Of a stretch of DNA of 64,000 nt, positions 51,301 through 57,072 are shown one piece after another. Source of the DNA: an uncultured Lachnospiraceae bacterium (lineage in GTDB: Bacteria > Bacillota > Clostridia > Lachnospirales > Lachnospiraceae); assembly GCA_947624875.1 (NCBI GenBank), contig CANQMA010000002.1:1-64000 (forward strand), given 5' to 3'. The notes beneath the pieces were generated by a model, which did not search any database, was not told the DNA's origin, and was given only the letters and a program-made list of their open reading frames with translations. The translations under genes were made by a program, and so were the position numbers. Each line of letters opens with the position of its first letter. Position 1 is the stretch's first letter.

Positions 51301-51475
51301 TACAAATGAATATAATCAACTGTTTGAGCGTGTCACAGTATCTTTGAGCAGTTTCATTATCTTCTATGCAAACAAACCACTGTTTTATAGTTTGATTGCG
51401 GTCATTCTGGTTCTTTTGGCCGGCACCATTATAATCATATGGAAGCGGAAAAAAGGCAAAAAACAAGCAGCCTGA
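42341..51475 (+). CDS. 3044-aa Ig-like-repeat surface protein with signal peptide and C-terminal TM anchor
   Basis: Signal peptide KNRVVALLMALTLLVGMIPDSMQRVLAEE; about 15 modules with signature I.E.NFY..DV.V.VN....W......G.Y.I...Y.D.SGN.M..Y.S..I.ID...P; C-terminal PLFYSLIAVILVLLAGTIIIIWKRKKGKK. Confidence 0.9.
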   Translation: MKGLKSKGKNRVVALLMALTLLVGMIPDSMQRVLAEEEANTVQETTEESTGIVVEEEETETEPEKASEKSVPETKEMTTQENSLQTEAITQSKPKKTANTAEGEKTSDSSFRFVMPDKEEETVKEYNAVFHTDNTIMIEAKSDENADNARTITYEIVQFVDGKGNTHAKDDAETDLNDFIVLSDPNREGKVSVQIKVAGTATISATIEGNELFSETQISCQINISKATTEVRFIKDGNKIENDSVKYGESYTLNAEADHAENIEYSLKNKQDEDYVEVGKTGIVTVKKPKNEEVIITATATDNLGNYEGTADFRLKTEKADRNLEFESEAITVTYGDKIQNVIKNNITGKDPEKESRGTYTVWDKDGKQDTDGTYATVTAEGDIKLNADKFKDIEEEYSITVKANFAEDDYYNEKEISYSITVKRADAPAQECKVDGTKEDGSEYYRGIVTINAPEGYQISFEDNVGTAGWSDSLKIEETQENISFYLKNSNGDITGKLSVDGIYIDNIFPEIHCTCRELELYERNYLYINKNEEISVTATDNVKISVLKYKVDGGDWQEIRVGMDETSIHAQIPITVQNKTENISFAAVDAAGNIGETVTWGEYTLNPLDFLNVVTDDIAPQLEITYDSPEKEVEDEKYYQSDMNISLEITEANFNKKAAVVQISDNNGESWETQSVEWNQYNTKGADKWDAVVPITTDGTYQIKVNCTDLAGNKMDEVVSSKVVMDQTAPKTAFHLPEPKNIVKGDSKISGDQYGLYADDPEAVLFYGEKEIIAQINIFEENFDADGVTVLVNGSKAVMRGDWTKADSDSGYTNEVTLDKEGTNIITVECQDNAGNRMDEVHSAQIVIDTKSPTSDIKLLQPKNVVKNNKKIEDVLQYSDYQTDTQAKFYYDQQTSAEISITENYFNPQDVTVLVNGKAATWANDEWSNSEGGNVYTNQLILNQEGSNIITVQYQDYSGNRMSDLVSSEIIIDTKNPEKKIDLSDKPVSIDQKNAENEYVPVENLDAWEQYIEDVDTRINYTYGPKVILEVTDDNFDPDGVTLMQNQTDISTQCLWNKQGPSNVWRTEIQINLGGKYQFQILGKDYAGHEFSGTSAYIVVNMDSITRSVTLSQPKKIVTDNQGTEKETNEENLKSENQSEKFYYSGEMELTVEITDTDTLYTEDNFGKSVDIKVNSETIQTEKAAWKKSGSTYQNTIKLKTSGEYVITIAHQNHFAVQMDQYTSPTIIIDGSRPERTVMLKRPNKVVQDEKGTEIDYTEDLGKEETITNRFYYRGQADIDLLITEENFYEGDVEVEVNEEPYTLSQEWNHEEDGRNTNHITFEENGTYVITMNYTDKSGNIMDSYTSPVIIVDDKKPERTVMLKQPNKVVQDEKGTEIKYTEDLGKEETITNRFYYREQADIDLLITEENFYEGNVEVEVNEEPYTLSQEWNHEEDGRNTNHITFEENGTYVITMNYTDKSGNIMDSYTSPVIIVDDKKPERTVMLKQPNRVVQDEKGTEIEYTDDLGKEETITNRFYYREQADIDLLITEENFYEGDVEVEVNEEPYTLSQEWNHEEDGRNTNHITFEENGTYVITMNYTDKSGNVMDSYTSPVIIVDDKEPERTVTFTKPQNILDQNNKKIPDAAETDNFNEKYADDSTKTFYYKKDSDYADNGNVVNVTFNISEIYFYGKDVEVEVNGKEYALDREWDKNGDIYSNIIQFQDEGEYVITVEYTDKSGNAMKIYTSPKIVIDATCPGRKVQLSKTSSGEILKKSENGTYEVQAYDQKVNAYSENRGDRFYYTKDIPARLTMYLDEKYFFTENQSDVKIQITRNGENYSVDKPVWEKTKNANEWTSTLTIAEEGLYVVRITYQDPANNEMEEYISPEIYVDSSAPEMKTQLTKPNKAVYGNSASDELRNHVIEGESLEQLLSTDGENIYNDEKFYYNDKAEIQLNISEINFYTDDVEVEMTWKPDNNPETQEVTVNKDNLMNKTEIGRIYQTIYNAADWSLVNNVYMNKISLTENGIYKIKISYKDKSGNLMKEYISPNIFIDKNTPTDMAVSYKDTPTADYYYYNDRVELELSAQDSISGIDHFEWVYVAEKGISDINFNGDVKDVISYLNENITYEDWEGSSATAKFVIPIPPTDNAVQKTLEQLRGKIKFTVWDRAQNKSDYTDEKNSIVVDNVSPARTVKLSQPKQVVNQNTLNTKNTYSLDTGTGQSGNSGSVLYYDEKAVVSLNINEANFYAEDVHVYVNGQKKDVSWVHKDKDNYAANVDITGDGDYIVRMTYTDRSGNTMLEYVSDKIVIDTVKPVLKVDYDTDNPENTINGRQYFNKNRKVVITVTEHNFRADDIQAELSAKDVTGKNIDVKLKGADGSEIMASKLAEYLSDRGHWSSKNDVRTATFTYSSDANYTFDISYADLAQRKAANYKKDYFTVDKKAPSKLKVTYSTSVLENIMKNISFGYYNAKVTVTISAKDNISGVNRFVYSYFNSKNVSSVNAELIDKAIKNARITQKGNLFTAQFKIPKDVLNKNNQFNGKVEFASYDRSENSQEKQSNKRIVVDNIAPKMDIQYNKPVSSRGNIDYYSGNIEASIHIKEANFYTQDVKILVSKNGGRGNGIAAKWSNQGTDDHTGKFTLSGDGDYVISIQYKDRSSNQMKDYKSKQMTIDTKAPTLNVSKIVANSANKDKKYQFVITANDQNFDISSFKPKLSYITRNGNGKFIEKTVSFGNVKTSGKNYIITVDNLETDGVYTLTSSIRDYANHSYGKIKLDDGKEYNSVNFSINRKGSIFTVDDETMSNVNKYYIYSVGSDVVIKETNVDPIQKYSVKLNNKTLTEGKDFTTSQSNGKNQWSVRTYVIKKSLFEQEGKYQIAVESIDKTGTMAYSDVKNLDLSFVVDQKAPVLTFSGLENGGRYQVQEQTVVVGVSDDGGKPYSFTAIVLDRNGNPLVDANGKDISVRFSLKEEELEKYLMQNNGKITFTIPEGYENQVKIICDDYVQKADTNEYNQLFERVTVSLSSFIIFYANKPLFYSLIAVILVLLAGTIIIIWKRKKGKKQAA
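46052..47158 (+). repeat. Three near-identical 369-bp (123-aa) tandem modules
   Basis: Copies begin at 46052, 46421 and 46790 (RTVMLK[RQ]PN[KR]VVQDEKGTEI...), each 369 bp. Confidence 0.95.
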
Positions 51476-51504
51476 TCTGCGAACGGTTAAAAACAGTTTA
51501 TAAT

Positions 51505-51546
51505 GAAAAAACCTTATCGGAGATAACATCTGATAAGGCTTTTTCA
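51505..51546 (+). terminator. Intrinsic terminator after the giant surface-protein gene
   Basis: gaaaaaaccttatcggagataacatctgataaggctttttc hairpin with T tract. Confidence 0.75.
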
Positions 51547-51773
51547 TTATCTGCCTCTATTTTTCCCCATCATTTTACTAAATCATTTTCTCTATTTATT
51601 TACACAGTAAAAATATATCTATTATAATTATTTGGAATAAAGTGAGAAAATAGTTCGGATGAAAATGGTAAAAAATAAATAACAGGAAAATCTGTGCATG
51701 AAGAATAAAAATCTGAGGGTAAAAATCCACCAATTTTCCTAAAAGGAAAGCAACTGATAAAAATCGGTTCAGT

Positions 51774-51802
51774 TTGACAAATAATACCCCCTTTGGTAAA
51801 AT
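51774..51802 (+). promoter_or_regulatory. Sigma-A-like promoter for polymer biosynthesis operon
   Basis: TTGACA (51774-51779), 17-nt spacer, TAAAAT (51797-51802). Confidence 0.7.
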
Positions 51803-51861
51803 TTAGTTAATTAAATCCTGAGAAAACAGGAATATGTTTCGTGTATTTGTTTACTTGGAAA

Positions 51862-51902
51862 CCGGGCAGCAGAAAGAATTTTTTCATCCCGGACTTTTTT
51901 TA
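51862..51902 (+). terminator. Candidate leader attenuator (terminator-like hairpin upstream of sugar transferase)
   Basis: CCGGG..GAAAGAATTTTTTC..CCCGG followed by actttttttaat, between promoter and start codon. Confidence 0.5.
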
Positions 51903-51939
51903 ATATCTTGCTTCGGCATAAAGCATCAGGAGGCAGAAA

Positions 51940-53301
51940 ATGAGAGAATCGAGAGCATTTCGGCGGATTGTCCTGTTACTGTTGATTACAGTGAATGTTG
52001 TGGGACAGACTGCTATTTTTGCATATTTTTGGGTGACGCATTATAATCTGGGAATTGACAGACAGTTTGTATTTAGAGGACATATGGTGATGTTCCTTCT
52101 CTATGCGTTACTGTTTTCTATTTTTGCCAATGTATACGGCGTCTTCAAAATCAGACGCCTGCAATATTCAAATTTAGTTTTTTCTCAGATTCTGGCACTT
52201 CTTTTTACCAATGTAATCGAATACTTTGAAATTTCTCTTCTTTCCCTGCAGATGGTATCGCCGGCCACGCTGATTGGCATGACTTTTGACAATATTCTTT
52301 TTGGGCTGGTCTGGTGTTGGATTGAAATAAAGGTTTACCGCTGGCTATATCCACCAAAAGATATGCTGCTCATATACAGCGACAGGGATCCTGACAATTT
52401 AGTCAAAAAAATCCGGACAAGAAACGATAAATATATTATTACCGCGGAAATGCACTGCGACACGGATCCGGAAGAACTGCACCGCGCGATTTTAAGCCAT
52501 CAGTCCGTGATTCTCTGCGATATTCCAAGCGGAAAAAGAAATCAAATCATTAAGTATTGTTATTCCCATGATAAGAGGGCGTATATTACGCCAAAACTGT
52601 CTGACCTGATTATTATTGGCTGCGAGCAGAATACACTGTTTGATTCTCCGCTCCTTGTTTCAAAAATAGAGGGGCTGAAGTGGGAGCAGGCGGCGGCAAA
52701 ACGGGTGATGGATATTGTCATTGCGCTGTTGCTGAGCGTTCCAACGCTGATTGTGATGCTGTTTGTTGCCATAGGAAATTTAATCTGGGATAGAGGTCCG
52801 CTCTTTTATACGCAGCCACGGCTGACCAGGAACGGAAAAGTATTTCATATCCTAAAATTCCGCAGCATGAAAGTGAATTCCGAAACAGAGGGCGCCCGCC
52901 TCGCCATGAAAGATGATGACCGGATTACAAAAGTGGGAAAAGTTCTTCGCGCAACGCATTTAGACGAACTGCCGCAGGTCTTTAATATTTTGATGGGACA
53001 GATGTCAGTCGTTGGACCGAGACCGGAAAGACCGGAAATTGCGAAAGAATATGAGGAAGATATTCCGGAATTTTCATTTCGTTTGAAAGTGAAAGCAGGA
53101 TTGACGGGATATGCTCAGGTTTATGGAAAGTATAATACGACGCCATACGATAAATTGAAATTGGATTTATACTATATCCAGCACTATAAATTTTATATGG
53201 ATATCCAGTTGATTCTGATGACCTTCAAGATTATGTTTTTAAAGGAAACCAGTGAAGGGGTAGACCAGAATCAGAAAACTGCAAAACTTGAAAAGAAATA
53301 G
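51940..53301 (+). CDS. Polyprenyl glycosylphosphotransferase (bacterial sugar transferase)
   Basis: Multi-TM N-terminus; KRVMDIVIALLLSVPTLIVMLFVAIGNLIWDRGPLFYTQPRLTRNGKVFHILKFRSM, LDELPQVFNILMGQMSVVGPRPERPE. Confidence 0.95.
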   Translation: MRESRAFRRIVLLLLITVNVVGQTAIFAYFWVTHYNLGIDRQFVFRGHMVMFLLYALLFSIFANVYGVFKIRRLQYSNLVFSQILALLFTNVIEYFEISLLSLQMVSPATLIGMTFDNILFGLVWCWIEIKVYRWLYPPKDMLLIYSDRDPDNLVKKIRTRNDKYIITAEMHCDTDPEELHRAILSHQSVILCDIPSGKRNQIIKYCYSHDKRAYITPKLSDLIIIGCEQNTLFDSPLLVSKIEGLKWEQAAAKRVMDIVIALLLSVPTLIVMLFVAIGNLIWDRGPLFYTQPRLTRNGKVFHILKFRSMKVNSETEGARLAMKDDDRITKVGKVLRATHLDELPQVFNILMGQMSVVGPRPERPEIAKEYEEDIPEFSFRLKVKAGLTGYAQVYGKYNTTPYDKLKLDLYYIQHYKFYMDIQLILMTFKIMFLKETSEGVDQNQKTAKLEKK

Positions 53302-53309
53302 GTGAGTGT

Positions 53310-54125
53310 ATGACAGAGTATTCTGTACTAATGTCCGTTTATTATAAAGAAAAATCTGAATATCTGCGAACCGCCATAGAAAGTATGCTGAGTCAAAGCA
53401 TCCCGCCAAATGACTTTGTGCTGGTCTGTGACGGTCCGCTTACTGACAGCCTGGAAGAAGTGATTGCAAGTTATCAAGCATCTGCTCCAGGCTTATTCAA
53501 TGTATACCGTCTTCCAAAAAATGTTGGGCTTGCAAAGGCGCTGAATCACGGGATTTTACAATGCAAAAATGAAATCATTGCCCGTATGGATAGCGATGAT
53601 ATCAGCGCGCCTGACCGGATGGAAAAAGAGTTGAGAGTGGTTGAAGAACAGAATGCAGACCTGGTGGGCGCAAATGTAATTGAATTTTTTGGAGAGGTCA
53701 CGAATACAGGCGGCGTCAGACAGGTTCCGGAACATCGTGGGGAAATGCTCCGCTTTGCGAAAAAGAGAAGTCCGTTTAACCATCCGACAGTGGTATATAA
53801 AAAGGAAGCGGTGATCAGAGCCGGACTGTATGGAGATTACCGGTTTTTTGAGGATTATCAGTTGTGGGCGTCCATGTTAAAGCAGGGCTGCAAAGGGTAT
53901 AATATTCAGGAAAATCTGGTTTATATGAGAGCCGGCGAGGGAATGTATGAACGCCGTGGAGGACTTCGCTATCTGAAATGCATTTTTCGTTTTCAAAAAC
54001 GCTTGAAAGAACTTGGTTACACAAATGAATTTGAGTTTATAGGAAATGTTATTTCCCGTTCACTTGTCAGTCTCCTTCCGGGAAATTTTAGGAAAACAGT
54101 TTATCAAAAGATTCTGCGCAGATAA
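53310..54125 (+). CDS. Glycosyltransferase family 2
   Basis: YSVLMSVYYKEKSEYLRTAIESMLSQS, FVLVCDGPLTD, IIARMDSDDISAPDRMEKE. Confidence 0.93.
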   Translation: MTEYSVLMSVYYKEKSEYLRTAIESMLSQSIPPNDFVLVCDGPLTDSLEEVIASYQASAPGLFNVYRLPKNVGLAKALNHGILQCKNEIIARMDSDDISAPDRMEKELRVVEEQNADLVGANVIEFFGEVTNTGGVRQVPEHRGEMLRFAKKRSPFNHPTVVYKKEAVIRAGLYGDYRFFEDYQLWASMLKQGCKGYNIQENLVYMRAGEGMYERRGGLRYLKCIFRFQKRLKELGYTNEFEFIGNVISRSLVSLLPGNFRKTVYQKILRR

Positions 54126-54185
54126 AAAAGGACGGAAGTCTTAGTTGATCAGTTTTGATACAAAAAGCGGAGAATGGAGAAAAAC

Positions 54186-55322
54186 ATGAAAAAAACGCTG
54201 TTAAAAATTTTTTTTAGACCTTTGACCTTATTCAATAAATTCATTAAAAAAGATCCACATTTGATTTTCTTTTATTCCAATTTAGGCTTTCGGGATAATG
54301 TCAGGGCGTTTTATGATTATCTGATTGAACATGAGTATCACAAAAAATACCGGATTGTAGTCAGTGTCAATGATTTTGAAGACTATGAGAAATCGGCGCC
54401 GGACGGCGTTTCTTTTATTGGAAACAGGCAGGGCATTCCGGTTTTTCTCAAAGCAAAGTATGCTTTTTACTGTTTTGGAAAATATCCGATCAAGCCGGCA
54501 AAAAGACAGATGGTAGTCAATTTATGGCATGGGACGCCGCTGAAAAAGATTGGTAATTTAGAACAGGGGCATGAGCATACAGATTATAACTTCTTTACAA
54601 AAGTATTGACTTCCTCCCCAATGTACAAACCGATTATGGCTGATATTTTTGGCTGCAAAAAAAGTCAGGTAGAGGTCATGGGAAACCCAAGAAATGACGA
54701 AATGTTTCGAAAAGACAGACTCGTGGATACCGCAATCCGCAGAGGATGTAGGAAAATGTTCGCATGGCTTCCGACATATCGTGAATATGATGGAGATTTC
54801 GTTATTTCGACATTGAGTAAAGATGATTTAAAAGAGCTTGACCGGTATCTCAAAGAGATTGAGTGCCGTATGATAATAAAAACACATCCAATGCAGCAGC
54901 CGGATCTTACCGGAATCAAATATTCAGCGGTTGAATTTATTACGGAGGAGCAGTTAAAAAAACAAAAGATGACAGTTTATACGCTGCTTCGAAACGCTGA
55001 CGCGCTGATTACTGATTATTCTTCCGTGTACTTTGATTATCTGTTGTTAGACAGGCCGATTGCTTTTGCAATCGACGATATGGAAACATATGCTTTCCGG
55101 AGGGGATTTGTCTTTGAAAATCCAAAGGAGTTTATGCCCGGAATGGAAATCAGAACGCTGTACGATATGGAAAAATTCATTTCCGACACATTCAATGGAG
55201 AGGATTCATACCGGAAGCAGCGGAAAGCAGTCTGCGACAAGGTCAATTATTATCAGGATGGAAATGCCTGTGAAAGAATTGCAAAACGCTTTTTAAAGGG
55301 AAAAAATGATGAAACAGATTAA
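54186..55322 (+). CDS. CDP-glycerol glycerophosphotransferase family protein
   Basis: VVNLWHGTPLKKIG, VMGNPRNDEMF, FAWLPTYREYDGD, KTHPMQ, ALITDYSSVYFDYLLLDRPIAFAIDD. Confidence 0.92.
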   Translation: MKKTLLKIFFRPLTLFNKFIKKDPHLIFFYSNLGFRDNVRAFYDYLIEHEYHKKYRIVVSVNDFEDYEKSAPDGVSFIGNRQGIPVFLKAKYAFYCFGKYPIKPAKRQMVVNLWHGTPLKKIGNLEQGHEHTDYNFFTKVLTSSPMYKPIMADIFGCKKSQVEVMGNPRNDEMFRKDRLVDTAIRRGCRKMFAWLPTYREYDGDFVISTLSKDDLKELDRYLKEIECRMIIKTHPMQQPDLTGIKYSAVEFITEEQLKKQKMTVYTLLRNADALITDYSSVYFDYLLLDRPIAFAIDDMETYAFRRGFVFENPKEFMPGMEIRTLYDMEKFISDTFNGEDSYRKQRKAVCDKVNYYQDGNACERIAKRFLKGKNDETD

Positions 55323-56511
55323 AAACTTGTTAAGATGGCTCATGCTCGTTTATAAAAGACTATTATATTGGGTTGCAAAAAAAACGACAAAAATCAAACC
55401 GCAGCAGATTGTGTTTGAGAGTTTTCAGGGAAGGAGTTTTTCCTGCAATCCGAAAGGAATTTACGAAGCAATGATTGCTGATGACCGATACAGCGGTTTT
55501 CAGTATGTGTGGGTTTTCCGGGATCTAAAAAAAGGGGAAAAAGCAATCGGAAGAAGCGATGTCAGCATTGTCCGGTTTGAAAGTTTTTCCTATTATAAAG
55601 CATTTGCCGGGGCAAAATACTGGGTGCTGAATTCCAATACGAGAAGTTTTTTAAAACCCCGCAAAGGACAGATTTATGTGCAGACATGGCATGGGACGCC
55701 GCTCAAAAAAATTGGGTGTGACGTCGTAAAAGAAGGAAATGCAGTTACAAAAGTTTCCGAAATCCCGAAAATATATCACAGAGAGGCAGAAAAAATTTCC
55801 TATATGATATCTCCGTCAGCGTACTGTACGGAGAAACTGATTTCTGCATTCCGCTTAAAAGAGCATCATAAAGAAAAAATTGTTCTGGAAACCGGATATC
55901 CGAGAAATGACAGTTTATTTCAATACACAGAGGAAACAATAAAAAATATAAAGCAGAAACTTGGACTGCCGTCAGACAAAAAAATAATGTTATATGCGCC
56001 TACATTTCGGGACAACCGGCACTCCACAGTCGGAGGGTTCTTTGTTGACACGAAGATGGATTTTGGAAAAATGAGGGAACAGTTCGGAGGACAATATGTC
56101 CTACTGTTTCGCGCCCATTATTTTATTGCTCAGCAGATGCATTTAGAACAATATCAGGGATTCGTGAAAGATGTTTCCACAGTGGGTGATGTCAATGAAC
56201 TTTACCTGATCAGCGATTTGCTGATTACCGACTATTCTTCCGTTTTCTTTGATTATGCAAACTTAAAGCGTCCGATGTTTTTTTATCTGTATGATTATGA
56301 AGAATATCGGGATACGGTTCGGGATTTATACTTTGATATGAAAGAACTTCCGGGACCGATTGCAGCCTCACAAGAGCAGTTAATGGAGGAAATCCGGACC
56401 TATGATAAGTCCTTATGGGAAAAGCGATATCAGGCATTTCACGACCGATACAATTATCTCGATGATAAAGACAGCGGGAAACGGGTCGTGGAACAAATTA
56501 TTAAAGGATAA
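55306..56511 (+). CDS. CDP-glycerol glycerophosphotransferase family protein
   Basis: YVQTWHGTPLKKIGCD, ETGYPRNDSLF, MLYAPTFRDNRHS, LLITDYSSVFFDYANLKRPMFFYLYDYEEYR. Confidence 0.94.
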   Translation: MMKQIKNLLRWLMLVYKRLLYWVAKKTTKIKPQQIVFESFQGRSFSCNPKGIYEAMIADDRYSGFQYVWVFRDLKKGEKAIGRSDVSIVRFESFSYYKAFAGAKYWVLNSNTRSFLKPRKGQIYVQTWHGTPLKKIGCDVVKEGNAVTKVSEIPKIYHREAEKISYMISPSAYCTEKLISAFRLKEHHKEKIVLETGYPRNDSLFQYTEETIKNIKQKLGLPSDKKIMLYAPTFRDNRHSTVGGFFVDTKMDFGKMREQFGGQYVLLFRAHYFIAQQMHLEQYQGFVKDVSTVGDVNELYLISDLLITDYSSVFFDYANLKRPMFFYLYDYEEYRDTVRDLYFDMKELPGPIAASQEQLMEEIRTYDKSLWEKRYQAFHDRYNYLDDKDSGKRVVEQIIKG

Positions 56512-56550
56512 AACCTTTAGGAAAGCGATGTTATAAAACCGATAAAAATG

Positions 56551-56579
56551 TTGACTATTTTCGACAGAATCTATACAAT
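56551..56579 (+). promoter_or_regulatory. Sigma-A-like promoter upstream of tagD
   Basis: TTGACT (56551-56556), 17-nt spacer, TACAAT (56574-56579). Confidence 0.65.
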
Positions 56580-56633
56580 GGTTGAGGAAAGTCGCAAGTT
56601 TAAATAAATGGAAGGAAATGAGGAGAATTAATT

Positions 56634-57041
56634 ATGAAACGAGTAATTACGTATGGAACTTTTGACATGCTGCATTACGGACATATTAATCTGCTGAGAC
56701 GTGCAAAAGAACATGGAGATTATCTGGTCGTAGTACTTTCTACGGATGAATTCAACTGGAATTCAAAACATAAAAAATGCTATTTTACCTACGAACAGCG
56801 GAAAATGGTTTTGGAATCTATCCGATATGTAGATTTGGTTATCCCGGAAAATAACTGGGAACAGAAAGTTTCAGATGTACAGGATTATAAGATTGATACA
56901 TTTGTTATGGGAAGCGACTGGGAAGGCAAGTTTGACTTCTTAAAAGATTATTGTGAAGTTGTATATCTCCCGAGAACGGAGGGAATTTCCACAACACAGA
57001 TTAAGAGCGACTTAAACAGTAAGGACTTGACTAAAAAATAA
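56634..57041 (+). CDS. tagD: Glycerol-3-phosphate cytidylyltransferase
   Basis: KRVITYGTFDMLHYGHINLLRRAKEHGDYLVVVLSTDEFNW, FVMGSDWEGKFDFL, GISTTQIKSDL. Confidence 0.95.
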   Translation: MKRVITYGTFDMLHYGHINLLRRAKEHGDYLVVVLSTDEFNWNSKHKKCYFTYEQRKMVLESIRYVDLVIPENNWEQKVSDVQDYKIDTFVMGSDWEGKFDFLKDYCEVVYLPRTEGISTTQIKSDLNSKDLTKK

Positions 57042-57072
57042 GATTTTCCGTGGTACAAGTTGGAGGAATCAA

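Noticed and set aside
42539-51547. Numerous antisense ORFs opposite the giant surface-protein gene
   Set aside because: Expected by chance opposite a 9-kb AT-rich repetitive ORF; isoleucine/phenylalanine-rich translations with no RBS pattern.
51476-51640. Short + ORF 51439..51627 and - ORF 51179..51547 around the terminator
   Set aside because: Out-of-frame extensions across the giant gene 3' end and the terminator; no coding evidence.
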